A stretch of 64,000 nucleotides of DNA, from contig CM049308.1 in assembly GCA_026874595.1 (NCBI GenBank), positions 79,282,124 to 79,346,123 of the forward strand, given 5' to 3'. The notes under the pieces were generated by a model. It was not told the DNA's origin, ran no database searches, and saw only the letters and a list, made by a program, of their open reading frames with translations. Position numbers and translations under genes: made by a program. Origin of the DNA: Sipunculus nudus (lineage: Eukaryota; Annelida; Sipuncula; Golfingiida; Sipunculidae). Shown one piece after another: positions 1 through 13,896 of this stretch; the first letter of the stretch is position 1, and the number at the start of each line of letters is the position of its first letter.

Positions 1-2938
1 TACCAACACCAGCTGGTTGGGGATAACTCTATATCCTAAAAGGATCATGTTTTCATAAGCAAAAATTCCAATCACGGCGGAAATATGTAGAAATAACTGC
101 AAACATTTCTATTTGGTATAACTTAAAGTTATCTATCTTCATCCTGCATCTGTGTCTATGTGAACATAATAGTTATAAATCAAGCATTCCAGGTTTTGGC
201 TGTAAGTGTCTAAATTTAATGCATGACTTTGCCATTAAGATAAATTGATCTTGTCAAATTATCCCCTGAATTAATGTTGCTCTCAGGAAATATTCTTATA
301 ATCAATGTTCTGTCGAATTGTTCACAGAGGAGGGTTCATCTACCTGTATACAGCTGACTGCCTGTGTACCATTTGATCATTTAAAATTAACTACTTACCT
401 TTGTATAACTACAAGTTCTTCAACATAAGTAGTATTACTAGTATGGCTGTAATATATCCTCAGTTAACTACCAGTAGTAGGCACCAACACACAATGGATG
501 TTAATCTATAACAGATACTGATCCTTTCACCTGAGAGTTCATCTTGCATTGTCTTTTACAGTATCACGTGGGTGAAGAGGATGATATATGACAACAACAT
601 ACATTTTTATCACAGGTTAATTCTGCTGCACGTACCTTTGACAGACCCCTGTGAATAATACAGGTCATATCCTGATCTTCAGATGTAAATTAAATCAGCT
701 CGGCCTGATTACTGCCGGGACCAGCGAGGTTGTTTAACGCAACAATTACTGCATTTCCTATCAAGCCTGTAATAGCCTCTCCAACATGAAATTTAATCAC
801 GAAGGCCAAACCAGGCTTATAATTCACTACGCCAAAAAAGAGTTTACACTTATCTGTCCTGGGAGTTTTTCACGGGATGTGGTAAAGTAACTGTTTTCTT
901 GTTCGAGGTTCACCAACAGTGGGCTTGTTATCTAGGGCAGAGTAGTGTTTTGCCAGACTATCAACTTCACCAAGCCTTCTCCGTTTGCAAATCAACCATG
1001 CTCAGCCATGCAGCTCTCGGCCTTTTGTTATAAGTCATTTCCCCCTGACCTGTCTATTTCGCGTGTTGCTGTAACACATCAGGAAAACAACACACAGACC
1101 TGTGCATGTAACCTTGCATGCTACTGTGGTCATGATAACTCTCATGCCTCTAACCTGTATTTTCAGGGCAAATCCTGAAAACATATTTTTGTGTGAATTG
1201 TTGGGTGACAAGCTTCAACAAATCCTGACTGTGGACAAATTCATACAAGATTCCAATAAAAATAACAGGCTTTAGATCTGGCTACCATGTGACTGAATTC
1301 AAAAATAAATCTTTATCTGACACACATTCTTGCAAAGCACCATTGCCAGTGAAACTAAGTTATAACTACTGGGTATGATTTAAATTACTGTACCACAATT
1401 CATTATATGGTTTTATCCTTTTTATGGTTTAAATCCTTGAGTTTCAGATGTTTTATAAAAGGATTTCAGGTAATCTGTATCCTTCACTGTCTGCTCAAGA
1501 TAACAAAATTGTAAGACAAAACGTGAATGACCAAGTGAACATTTTCCCAATCCTGACTCCTGTTTGACAGGCCATAGGAGTCTGTTTCTTGATAGGCACT
1601 GTAATTATGATGAACATTTACCTTTGTTTCAAGAGATAAGAGATAAGATTTAAGTGAATCAGCACAATTGGGATTATTCACATGCAAGTCTTGATATCAG
1701 AAAATAGGACAAGTTTTTAAGAAAAAAACTCTACACTATTCACTTTGCCTCTGTTGACATAAATTAATGATTTACTACAAGAATATAGGTACATTTAACC
1801 AGTATGCCCATCAGGAACTTTTCATGGTTAAACAGAAGTGACTGAAGATACTAACATGTATATCATTTACATAAGTTTATAGAGAAATCCCATATGCATA
1901 TTAACTTTAAGGTTATAAGTATAATGGTTACTTGATGACTAGAACCTCACAGTTTACAAGATTTGTCAAAAACTTGATGAAAACATTAAATCTATGTATT
2001 ATATATGTATAAATGGAAAAACTCTTGAAGATTTTGAAATAAATGACAAACCTGCAGTTGTATTAAGCGCCTCATAGTTTAAGTCCAGAGTGCTGAAAAT
2101 CCTGATCAGTTACACCACACATGAACATGCAAAATGGTGAATGGAAACAAATGGTTACAAACCTACAATGTTCTACCTGAGCAACAAAGCCGGCAGACAT
2201 GTAAAGAACACTTTGTAAGGTTATATAACGAGGTTACTGGCCTGCCAGGGGGCCGCAATCATAATTGATGCTATCGCCACCCGAGATTCTAAGATACACT
2301 TAGAGAGGTTTACCGATGGGGCCACAAGATGCTGAGTTCTCCACAGGTATCCCTAAGATGCAAGTCTAGCATTACCTGCTCGTTAGGGTATATTACAAAA
2401 AAGACTGCCGTGTGCACTCAGGTGTTAAATTGGTACCTCTGTGACACTGAGTGTGGCGGGGATCTTGAAAAAAACATACCTGTAGAATCCCCTGATACTT
2501 ATTAAAGCTGAGCTTAAAGTTGAGTACTGCTCAGCTGACAGTCATCATGTTTTTAGAAGAACATAATGAATAGCTGTCATACAAAATCTGATGAGCATTT
2601 GTGGTATTCTATGTCAACAGACACCATGTATTAGTCATAGGAAGTTGACAAACATGTACTGTATTTAATAATATTACTGGTAACAGTGTTATCATGCAGC
2701 GAGAAAATGGTCAGATTGGTGATGCTAAAATGACTAAATGAGTAAGGTGGCATGTAAAATGAATATAGCAATGAGGGATAGGTGCATCAGGGTAAAACCA
2801 CAAGATTTGGAGACAATGAAGCCATTTTAATATAGGTACATAAACATGTTATAATGAATAAAAATCAACATCTACAGAAGAATGTTACCTCTCTACGCAT
2901 TGATATCACAGGTAGATCTATGAATGATTCATGGCAAG

Positions 2939-2940
<2 letters not shown>
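1..2940. other. AT-rich non-coding DNA, nothing recognised
   Basis: No convincing exon, RNA gene or transposon was found. Open frames here are short and lack codon structure or family motifs. About 2220-2470 is somewhat richer in GC, but neither strand gives a recognisable protein. If the minus-strand ASPP gene continues left of this window, as it should, this stretch is its intron. Confidence 0.5.

Positions 2941-3018
<78 letters not shown>
2941..3018. repeat. (AT)n microsatellite
   Basis: A 78-bp uninterrupted AT dinucleotide run. A second AT run at 3645-3688 lies on the far side of a minisatellite, and both runs touch the motif GTCACA/TGTGACA on their inner side. Confidence 0.97.
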
Positions 3019-3021
<3 letters not shown>

Positions 3022-3299
3022 ACAAATTGATATGTATAGTACATAAAACAATGAATTAATATAATGGTTTTACAATAAACCTAACATGTCAACCATTACC
3101 ATAAACCAGTGTATAACTCCACATTAAAAACCAAATAAACAACCGTTGTCCTGTATATTGTATAAAACAATCATGATATACTCAGATCTTTTAGAAAGTC
3201 ATATTGTGTATAAACTATAATCATAAATAAAACATTTGGTTACCATATAACTGTGTTTAATTATTCATAATCTCAGGTTTCAGAAATTAGACCATTATG

Positions 3300-3640
3300 G
3301 TGAGTTTGTCCTAGTAGAGACTACAATCGTAGTTTGTCCTAGTAGAAGCTCTGATCCAACTAGTACATTTATATATGATTGGAGTTTGTCCTAGACTAGT
3401 AGAGACCACGAACGGAGTTTGTCCTAGTAGAATCGCCGATTCTACTAGTAGAAAGTCTAATTATGTTGTGGTCTCTGGTTGATCGGAGTTTGTCCTAGTA
3501 GAGGCTATGATCGGAGTTTGTCCTAATAGAATCGCTGATCCTACTAGTAGAAAGTCTGATCGGAGTTTCTCCTAGTAGAAAGTCTGATCAGACTTTGTCC
3601 TTGTAGGATTGACGATTCTACTGGATCGGAGTTTGTCCTG
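3300..3640. repeat. Minisatellite, about 28-30 bp unit (GGAGTTTGTCCTAGTAGA...)
   Basis: About ten imperfect units built around GGAGTTTGTCCTAGTAGA followed by variants of AAGTCTGATC or ATCGCTGATCCTACTAG. Unit length varies because some units carry an extra inverted segment (TCCTACTAGTAGA). It sits between two (AT)n runs. No coding potential. Confidence 0.85.
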
Positions 3641-3641
3641 T

Positions 3642-3644
<3 letters not shown>

Positions 3645-3688
<44 letters not shown>
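3645..3688. repeat. (AT)n microsatellite
   Basis: A 44-bp AT run that closes the minisatellite block on its right side. Confidence 0.97.
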
Positions 3689-3691
<3 letters not shown>

Positions 3692-5320
3692 CAGCTCAAA
3701 CTTGGACTGGATAACAATTTCGTAATATTCAGTTATAAATTTATTTCCTGCTTTTAAATCATGCACATCCTGCTGATTATTTTACACATTTCAACCTATA
3801 TATTTAATACATACCTCTGGGAAAGTGAAATACTATCCATATACATCTGATCCTGACAAATACCAGACCAATAAAATATGAGCTCGAGTTCACAGAGTTG
3901 GTACAAACCAGTCATCAGAATAAATATTTGACTATTATTAACCAAATATACTGTCACTGGCACAGCACCCTTTATTACCTCTGATCTGGAGCCCCACAGA
4001 TGGTAAGTACAACTCAGGTATATACCGGTATTAAATGTCCCCGGACAACAGGTGTACCTGTTGACCTGCTGTATATCATCTTCATTGCCTGGGGCTATAT
4101 CATCCTCGTAAAAGACACGGCATTCTGGCTCGGATTAATATTGCTTCTGTAAAGCCAGGGACCATGTCTGATGATAATAATATCTTGTTTGATATAATGG
4201 GTAATAACTTTAATTACAAGATGATGCGTGATTTGCTGCTACATTTATGAATAAATATTATGGAGTAATAGTGGCAATGATTTACACTGCAAACCACCAA
4301 TTAAGACAAATAAAAAGCCCTATTTTTCTTCTCAGTAAAAATATCATGATGTGATTAATAAGGATAATATTCAGAAAACTTTCCTATATAAATATTCTAT
4401 AAGAGATAAAAGATCAAGTGTAAGACATTTTTAAATCAAATGAAGGAACAACCATGTTGTGCCCTCTAACACGAACAAACTTTAAACAATTTAGTTACTT
4501 ATACTGAATTTCATGGGTAGGAGAATTCTGAACACTGAGAACAATCATATTGAACCAGAGAAGCACCAAAATAGACAGAAATACCAGTAGAACAAACTCA
4601 AATGGAGTAGGGAAGTTGGGGAGACAAATGACCACAAAGTAAACAATTTTCTGTATTCCCTAATCATAAAGCACAGGCTTATGTATACAAATGACTGTTC
4701 TGTATAAGCAGCAATACATTACAAAAGACATTTATCACATATTAACAATAATGACATTCTTTGTCCCTAAATCATGTCAGAAATGATTCACATACACATG
4801 AACCACCAGGATGCCTTAGGTCATAAATATTTATGACTTTGGCTAAATCAGCAATGCAATAAACCAGTCATATTCACCATAAACTAAATGAATAGAAACT
4901 GTACTCTAATCATATAATCTAAATCAAAGGTTGACTAAAATCAGTTCATACAGAAGATCTTGGCATAATATATTACTGGATATATATAAGATATATATCT
5001 GCCTATTCAGGTACAATATGGCACTGCACTATACCTCATGAAATACACATTATGATGATGATTAATGTACTGATGATAAGATTCATATTCCCCAAATAGT
5101 TATTCTACTGAATGGAAATTAAGCAGTGGCAATTCAAAGTTTATTCTGTTTTTAAACAACAATATCCTTTATACCTGAAAATTAAATCAAGAGCAATTCT
5201 ATCGAAACAATTTGCACATTATATCAAGTTGTCATGACATTGTAAAAAGTACTGCTGTAATATACAGATTTGTATTGTTATATCAATCAACCCCTACTGC
5301 CTGATGCTGTATACAGTAAA
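3689..5320. other. AT-rich non-coding DNA, nothing recognised
   Basis: No supported exon, RNA or mobile-element signature was seen on either strand. Confidence 0.5.
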
Positions 5321-5329
5321 ACGTCCAAA

Positions 5330-6050
5330 AATACAGAAACAGGTAGGACTGACTCAGATGTCCATAACAGAGAGGTGCCCACATCAGAGATACTAGACAT
5401 TTACAGCTACATTTATCTAATAGAGAGGACCTGAGAGGTGCCCATATAAGAGATTATGGAACATTTACAGAATCATTTTACCGGACTGATTCAGGTGTTC
5501 ATAATAGAGGTGCCCACATAAGTAATGATTGAACATTTATAGCTTCATTTTACTGGACTGACCCAAGTATCTATAAGAGAGTACCTGAGAAGTACCCACA
5601 TAAGAAATGATTGAACATTTACAGCTTCATTTTACTGGACCGATTCAGGTGTTCATAATACAGAGGTGCCAACATAAGAAATTATTGAACATTTACAGCT
5701 TCATTTTACTGGACTGACCCAGGTATCTATAAGACAGCACCTGAGAGGTGCCCACATAAGAGATGATTGAACATTTACAGCTTCATTTTACTGGACAGAC
5801 TCAGCTGTCCATAAAAGAGAGATGCCCACATAAGATATGATGGGCATTTACTTCTACATTTTACTGGACAGACGCAGGTTTCCATAATAGAGATGTCCAC
5901 ATAAGAGATTAGGGAACATTTATTTCTACATTTCACTGGACCGACTCAGGTGTTCATAATACAGAGGTGCCCACATAAGATATGATGCAACATTTACTTC
6001 TACATTTTACTGAACCGACTCACGTGTCCATAATACAGAGGTAGCTGTCA
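5330..6050. repeat. Degenerate tandem array, about 64-87 bp unit
   Basis: About nine imperfect units. Each contains ATTTTACTGGACTGACTCAG, then a CATAATAGAGAGG-like segment and GCCCACATAAGA. The GCCCACATA anchor recurs near 5376, 5440, 5510, 5597, 5669, 5751, 5826, 5895 and 5972. The spread of spacings shows indels between units, so this is an old array. Non-coding. Confidence 0.85.
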
Positions 6051-7170
6051 CACAGTTGTACATAAGGAAATAAACTTAAACCCAAACAACAGTGCTCATT
6101 TCAAAATGTTTACGCAGAACAGAAAACAAAGACTGCTGAAGCTGGACAAGAATACTTTGTACCTTTTTAAAAGATGAACTATTCTGACACACGAGGGAAA
6201 AAAAGTAAATGGTGCAAATAGGTATCCCTGGTCATACTACTAATAGTGTTATCAGCATAATACATATGCTAATATTGCTAGTACTGTATGTGATCTGGTC
6301 ACAACTGTGTTTATGGCTTTCAATATCACAGTTTTGTTGTATTTAGTGTCATTATTAGTATTCTTTTCAAAGGATGATCAAGCTATCATACATAATTATT
6401 TAAAATGATAAAACTTTATTATGACACACACTTGGTGGAGACTGGTCATGGTACAGAAACTGTACTATCTAAAAAGAAATAGTTATAAATGGAATATTCA
6501 GTAGGTGTCACGTTTTCCATGTATTGATCTTGCGTGGAAGAATGTTTCCTGTATTTTCCTGTATGAATGTGTCACGGTAATCTGTTATTCAATCTGATAT
6601 ATAAGATCATGTTCAGACTGTTGACCTTGGCCTTCTTGAACTCAGTTACCTACCTAAACAAATATACAGGTTCTTATCAATACAATTATAGGGTCCTAAA
6701 GAAACCATTTTGATGCAACCAAAATATATGCAGGCTTTGAGATTATACAATTACCTGGTAATGTGTACCTATTTTCAAAGTCATTCAATCACACCTACAA
6801 TCGCATCATATTTGCTTATTTGGTGTTGGGATAAACAATGACAACAAAATGATAACTTATTTGCAACAGACCTATTTCCACAAAATTATGTGAAAAAAAC
6901 TATTTTTACAATTTTTCATGTGATATTTAATAAAACATAGGCATAAAAGTCCTACTACACAAATGCCTACAGGAGTTCTTGTGTGCTGCTAAATCAAACT
7001 TCTGGCAAGATGCCAACTATCTTTAGGCCCTGGAATTATTGTTTCTTGATCATTCAAAGTATGGCTCATTGAGACTGACCCCCAGATATATTGGTTAATG
7101 GTCCATCTATTAAAATGGCAGGAGACCCATGTGGTGGAAATCTATACTAGATCATGGTCAAATGGACTGT
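6051..7170. other. AT-rich non-coding DNA, nothing recognised
   Basis: No exon or repeat structure identified. Confidence 0.45.
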
Positions 7171-7800
7171 AGTCCAGGAGCCTCTCGTGCCCTGAATATG
7201 GCACCTAATTGCCCTGAAAATTACTTCCTTTTCTAAACCCCAGTGGGTGTGTGTTACCCCACCCCTGAGCCAAACGCTAAACGGAGCATAGGAATTAATT
7301 ATGTACTTACATTAGTGGGTGGAGTGTGTTCTACTATACCCGCCATATTGCCTCTTTTCAAACTTTTCTGAGCGAGCCACTGGCTAGTGATTTAGTGCTC
7401 CATACCCCCTGGGGTGTGGCGCCCTGGTTCCGAGGGTGAACCAAGAAGAGCAGCCATGATGACTGTCATGTGGGGAACTGACACAGTTTCTCAGCCAGTC
7501 ACAGGCCCTGCTTGGCTGGTACCCCTTACAGTCCTGAAGTGGTCTGACCCAAAACTGTTCCAGCCAGCTTAAAGGCTACAAGGGTATAACATTACAGCCA
7601 GCCCTGCAGGCAAGCTGACTGCAGACTATCCCAAAACATGAAGCTCCATTAGCTGTACAAGACAAGGGTCAGTGGCTGGAGTAGCCACATGAGGACAGCC
7701 CAGCCTGGACTTCCTCAGCCCCGCCCTGAGGGAAACTCTCCCTCCCTACCTGGAGAGAAACAACTGTCCAAACTTACAAACCTGGAGATATAGGATCCTT
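7171..7800. other. Locally GC-richer patch, unassigned
   Basis: This stretch is visibly richer in G and C than its surroundings, with palindromic pieces such as CCCCCTGGGG near 7405. Neither strand gives a long open frame or recognisable motif. It could be an old inserted repeat, an untranslated region or a regulatory segment. Nothing here decides among these. Confidence 0.3.
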
Positions 7801-8893
7801 GCCATATGTATCAAACAGGTGATATATCCCTTTTGGGGTTATGTAACACACGTGATACATTTCTTTCTGACGACCTAATGACAAGTTACTGTGTGGTTAT
7901 ATGTTTTTGTGAGCACCTAGTAGCTGCATATAGCTATTATGGAGAAATAATGCCAATCTCTTTTTATTGATAAGAAATTATGGTACCTATTTGTCATTAT
8001 ATATATATATATACTGTATTACACACACAAAAACAAAATGCAAAGGACAGGTGAGGATGAATAAATTATTTGTTGACATATAATGATAAAAAAGGCCTAT
8101 AATTTTGGTACTTTTTCTCCCACCACTTCAGGTGTAAACTTGTAGTAAGGTAACATTATATTGTGCGTTGAAGATAAGCAGTTTCTGCTACCAGTACTAC
8201 ATGCCATAATCACACTGTGTGAAGAACCAGCATAATCCTGCAACATTCCAACAAACATGTTTCTGTTTTGTGACAGCTGTTTCTTACAATACCTATCTCC
8301 ACAAGGTGTATGTATCATACAATATTGATGAGTATAACACTGCTGCTAATGATATTTCAATGCTCTACACTAATTATAATTCTTTTTTTCACTGTTTCAT
8401 GTAACATAATTAGAAAATGCACAAAAGATACAACAGATGTAGATTACCTTATCCCTGTTTTACACAGAGAAGGTACAGAAAAGAAAATTTTTATATACAA
8501 AATACAATACCTCAACAAAAACTTCCAAAGGAAATCAGGAGAAAAACAATTTCAGTAAAAGAAAAGACAACACATAGCACTTAAACATGTTTACTTTAAT
8601 CAAGGTTTCAGTATCATGTTTACATTCCCACTGAAATGAAATGCATATTTTGAACAAATATTTCAGGGGAAAAAAAAACAATTTCTGTCTCAGGTGGGAT
8701 CCTGGTAAATCAAGTATCATTGTTATCATTATCAAAAGTCTCTACTGTACACAGCTGTAGTAGCATGTAAACAAAGACTACCAGTTTTGTATCACATAAT
8801 CAGTCATTTTATCAGTAAAGTGAATTTTTTTGCAAATTTCCAAACAGATCTTGCAAGTTATAAGCTGTTCAAAGCTGTTAGAAGATTAAAGGT
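7801..8893. other. AT-rich non-coding DNA, nothing recognised
   Basis: Contains only a short AT run near 7998-8013. The short overlapping frames at 8100-8735 on both strands resemble no family and look like chance openings. Confidence 0.45.
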
Positions 8894-9108
8894 TAAAGTG
8901 CAGTACAGGTGACCTGCCTAAAAATGGCTTCCTTACTGATGGTCTGTCCTTATTTTTCTTGCTGCCACATGGAACTCACTTGATTCAATCAACATTCACA
9001 TTTTTCATGGCTTCCACATAAAATAAGACAACATTAAACTTGATTCAAAGGAAAAATTCAGTATGAGTAAAGATAGTTTGTGGCAGGTCACCTATATATT
9101 GCACTTTG
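8894..9108. repeat. Small fold-back (MITE-like) element
   Basis: The left end reads AAAGTGCAGTACAGGTGACC and the right end, reverse-complemented, reads AAAGTGCAATATATAGGTGA followed by CCTGCC. The shared AAAGTGCA and AGGTGACCTGCC blocks are terminal inverted repeats bracketing about 165 bp. No clear target-site duplication was seen, so this is tentative. Confidence 0.4.
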
Positions 9109-10490
9109 TACCAGAGTAAATTTCTAGGAATTTGAGGTGACAAAAAATTCAATTCAAAAGGATAAAGACCATGAAATCTTTTTTAAAGGTACATGTATCC
9201 TTAGTGGCACTGTCTGCTCAATGAGGATGAAAGTAATTAAATGAATGGTCATTAACAGCCGTTAACAGAAGTCTTAAACTTCTGGATTTAATATTATGTA
9301 TGCTTGGGACAAGGTATAATTCAGAAGTCAAGACATATCATTAAGACATCACAGTGAATCTATGAGGCCAAAGGTTCTTTCAAGATTTCCCCATTCTGCC
9401 TTTCAGTTTCAAACCAGGACCTTCCACTCCATAGTCCAAAGCCTTAACCCCCAGTTTTACATCCCATTCCTTGCAGACCAAAAATATTAAATTTAACCAA
9501 CAGTTTGACAGATCATTTTTCACTGAATCAGTACTCACCATCTGGCAATCCTCCCTCATTCCGTTTCTTCTCATTCTATTCTCTGAAAGAATAAACACTT
9601 TGGTTGTACAAGACATGATGATCCATAGAACCTTGCAACCATCAATGTATCATGGTGTGGCTGTTATCAATATTATAATGAACTTGGTGTAGCTCTGTAA
9701 TAGTGGATACCTCTACTAGACACACAGATGTGTCTTGATGCATCATGATTCACTCCTAATTAGTATAAACCTTAATTAGGTTTATTTGGAATCTGCCCTA
9801 ATTGGCCTAACTGCTCATTCAAAGTTGCTACTGGCCTACATTCATACCGTGACTTCACAATACAATACAAAATATGCAAATAACATATAACACAGGACAT
9901 TTAAATAAACTATGACCGACTCTTCTTGCATGATAATTTATAATATATTTAAGAAGTCATGCTATATGCCATCAAACAATGCATATTTACACTGCAATTT
10001 GCAAGCACTTTCACAGAAAATCTTTACACCTGATATCTGATCATAACAATATGGACATGTCAGGAACATAAGGATGTAGTTAAATGTTAGCTTAAAAAAA
10101 TCAACATTAGGACATGGAATGTTATTATAATACAATACTTGGCATGTTTTCAGCTTAGGTATTATACAGTATGTGACATAAACATAATACAGTTGTTACC
10201 ATGCACCGCTCTTTCTTATGTATTTACAAAATGCCACTTTGATTTGTGTAACATTTAGGCAGGCACCCCACTTAATGACAAATGTATGTATCTGTGCTTT
10301 AAATGAGCTCATTATATACCTGTTATATACCTGTTCAGTGCTTTAAGGGTGCTCATTTTACCTCTCAAGTGCTTCCTCTGTGCTTGATGAATGCGTATGA
10401 TCTGTTGTTTAGAAATATTCCATAAGGGGTAATAAACGAACAGAATTATGTGTGTGATACAGAGCATATCACAGATATTGGCAAAGGGTA
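9109..10490. other. AT-rich non-coding DNA, nothing recognised
   Basis: No exon, RNA gene or mobile-element signature was supported in this stretch. Confidence 0.45.
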
Positions 10491-10494
10491 AAGT

Positions 10495-10530
10495 GAGGGG
10501 GGCCAGAGGGGGGAGTAGGGGGTGGGAGGG
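10495..10530 (+). other. G-quadruplex-type G-run cluster
   Basis: At least five runs of three or more G within 36 bases (GAGGGGGGCC, AGAGGGGGG, AGTAGGGGG, TGGG, AGGG). This satisfies the usual four-run G-quadruplex pattern on the plus strand. About 100-200 bases further on (10610-10740) the composition switches to C- and A-rich repeats (AATACCC, CCAATCC, CCACCCC), giving strong strand asymmetry. Confidence 0.6.
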
Positions 10531-11789
10531 ATGTAGATCTTGGACTAGACTATCCAGGGTAGAAACAAGTCTTTAGTCATAAACCTGCTCTAACTGCAGT
10601 TGGGGGTGTTTCTTCCTGTTTATCAACTATAACCATCCTAAATACCCAAATCCCCTACAATATCCACTCCAAAATCCAAAACCAACCAATCCAAACCTAA
10701 ATACCCAACTATCTCCACCCCAACAGTTCAAGCTAAGATTACTGAGGTCAACCAGTCCAACCATACAGGTAATATGTAAAACCATGATCATGAATATGAT
10801 CAAATTCTAAAATAAACAGAACAGCCATAAATAAAAGCTTCCACGTGATCAAAGTAACAGCTTCCTTTACATGATTTTGTCAATATGAAAAGAAAAACTA
10901 GTAATTGCTTCCTTTACATTGTTTTATCAATACGAAAAGGAAAAACAAAGTACCAATAATCAGCAGCAGATTTATGATATGGTACATGCTGAAGTTACCA
11001 TAAAGGACCCACCTCTGCAGTCCCCTTTGTGTGATAACGCATATGGCGGGGCGTACTTTTCCTGTTCCATGTGTTTCCCAACACCTCATGTAAACACACC
11101 TTGACTCATACCTAAGCGAACTTGAGAGGGTGAGCAAACTAAATCCTTCCTGTTAGCTATGTGAACACCTGGAGGTGGCCATTTAATAGTGGTGACACTG
11201 AATCACACGTACATACTACTACATCGTAACAATGCGCCTCATTCTCCCTCACCTTACTTAAGACCATATGAACTATGCTGTCTGGCTTTTATTACCCTGA
11301 ACAATTCACGAGTGAAAATTCTTTCATCAGAGGTTGAACAAAATAAGAACTGATGCCATTCCACACAAGGTTTGAAATGGCACAGCGATTCATAATCATA
11401 TAAACCGTGATTACTGTTTACCCTCTTCTGGCCTTAGATGTGTTCACTATTTGGTAAGCAAATCATCACAGCTTGTAAGTGGTGGAACATTGTAAAAGGG
11501 ATAACTTGAGGTCATACACCATTGTATGCTACAACTACCAAACAATAGTTGAAGCTAATGTATGGTCACACTATGCTGACACTGACAAAGGATCAAGGTA
11601 TGCAGAGAATCACACTAGAAATGAGTTTTATAACATTTTTATGTTTTATAAAATTTTTTTTTAAATCATTGTGATCTCTGAAACTTTTTTTAAATATTTC
11701 ACTGCATGTTTGTTCATATGAATTTTACCAAATAAACCCCCACATGAACAGAAACTATCAAATATTAAAATACCATAAGCTTAAACTGA
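10531..11789. other. Non-coding DNA, nothing recognised beyond C-rich stretch
   Basis: A C/A-rich stretch at 10610-10740 follows the G-run cluster. The short frames on both strands at 10900-11140 and 11479-11664 show no family resemblance. Confidence 0.4.
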
Positions 11790-12150
11790 AGAATGACCAT
11801 GATAAATTGCCACTACTGAATGATCATGGTACACTGGGAGTGATGAGCGATTCTAGTAGCTGACATAGCAAATGATCATAGTGAGCTGATTTCAAATGAT
11901 GGGCATGGTAACCTTATATCAATCAATTATCATTATAAGCTGATATGAGATCCACTGTAAGTTATCACTGACAAAATGATCATGAAAAGGTGATGGTTAC
12001 AAATTATCATGGTGAGCGGATTTTAATCAATGCGCATGGTAAACTGATGATAATCAATGATAATGGTGAGCTGATATTAATAGTTGCCCATGATAAGCTT
12101 ATATGAACAAATACTCATAATAGTCCGATACTGAAAATAAAATGATTATG
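11790..12150. repeat. Degenerate tandem repeat around TGATCATGGTGAGCTGAT
   Basis: The phrase (A)ATGATCATGGTRARCTGAT, or a decayed form of it, recurs about eight times at irregular spacing near 45 bp. An old, diverged array with no coding meaning. Confidence 0.65.
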
Positions 12151-13896
12151 GTACACTAAAACTATGCAAAAATAGTTCTGAAATGTCAAGCTTTCAGTTT
12201 ACATTACTGAAATAAGACCTAAAGTTGGCAAATAGTCAACTAACTAACAATCAAATATTGGATCAAGCATGAATCCCTTCAAAACCCAAACATTTTAAAT
12301 AACATTTATAAAAGTCTGCCTACCTGAATAATTTACCACAAATTTCTTCATTTTAACAGCCACAGTATGTCCAAATCATATGTAAATGATCAAAAATAAG
12401 TTTCCTGTAAAACTGAAATAATCCAGGCCTGAACTGAAGGCCAGGTACAGCACCAGCTGTGGTACTGCTGTAGATCCATGTAACATCAGTATATCACTGG
12501 TTATAAATCCACCCAAGGCATTTCCAAAATAAGTTCCGTCACTGAGTGGACTGTGTCATCTGTTATTCCTGCACTTGGAGCAGAGTGAAGGTAGTATTGG
12601 CCTGTGTATTATGTATGTACCACAGGACCACATTAAAGATCCTCATGGCACATACCCAGCATGCTTGCTTCCCCCTCTCGTTGACGATGTCGTTGTGTTC
12701 ATTTCATGGACCCATACCATTACTATACACCACCCACACGATAGCTCACCTGACAAAGGCTTTGCCTGAAGCCCGCATGTTTGTGTACTGTATGAGAACT
12801 GATTTACATGACAACCAAACTACTTACACTAGCTTATCAATTTGTTCAAATTCAGCAAATAAAAGTATCAATTAATAAATACCAGAACATCCTTTTCTCT
12901 CTAGGGGGGATTGCTTGTTTTCTCCATGTCCACTTTACAAGCTACTTGAGTGGTTTAATATACCTGTATGTTAATTACACCTCGTTACCTGTAAACTTTT
13001 TACCTATGATTGACTGAATTTTGTATTCAGCACATTTCACCTATCAAAACCCCATGGGGTAAAATCTTTGTTAGGAATGTCTTTGTACTGCTGTATATTT
13101 ATACAATCCCTTTCTTATTTTGGTAACAAGTACCTGTCTGGATGTTTACTAACCAGCCAGCTGTATGCAGGTTTATGAACACAAGTTTCCCCTCCATTCA
13201 ATTTTCAAATTGAATTCACTCTCTCATGACAATTGGGCTTAATCAGATTTGTGTACACAAGAAATAACACTTATGAGTTGGTGCTTTTGAAACATGCTAT
13301 TCATCTTCTGACAAAGTCTGAGAAGGCAAGGTCAAGACAGCGCACTCTCTCTGATCAGTGACCAAGGTATGTGCAGTAAGTACGGGCTGTGGTATATGAT
13401 ATCCTTTATTTCTGAATGAGTGACTGACTGCTAAATGAAACCTCTGCATTGTAACCCAGTAGTAAGTTTATACAGATAGTAATTTACCTGTCTCAGCTGA
13501 CAAAGGTTTATGCTTGTACAAAACTCAAATTAAGGCCTTTTAACACACTGATTTATGATTCCTCTTCTTGATCCTAACTGGTAATTCAATATTTGTAAAA
13601 TAACCAGCAGCTTCCAGGAACTACAGGTGAATATATTTACTCACTTTCCTGCCAATAATTATCCCTGTGCTGACTGGAAGAACTTTAAGGCCTTTAACTA
13701 CACTTATTTAAATTCCTTACTCATCTTAAAATGGCAATTCAGATGAGTAAAATATGCCAACCCTTTAATTCTATAGAAGCTAAAGATAACTTGCTAAGTT
13801 CTTGACCAGCTTTCCAATAAGATAAACTGTGACTAATTAATTAAGGGAAAACCACTTGATACCCCATCCTTTCCCAATAACAATATCAAACTTTAA
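12151..13896. other. AT-rich non-coding DNA, nothing recognised
   Basis: The longest chance frame here (12546-12875, plus, 109 codons) has an unbiased composition and no recognisable motif; I do not treat it as a gene. Confidence 0.45.

Noticed and set aside
12546-12875. 109-codon plus frame
   Set aside because: No family motif, no splice context, and overlapping frames of similar length exist; consistent with chance.
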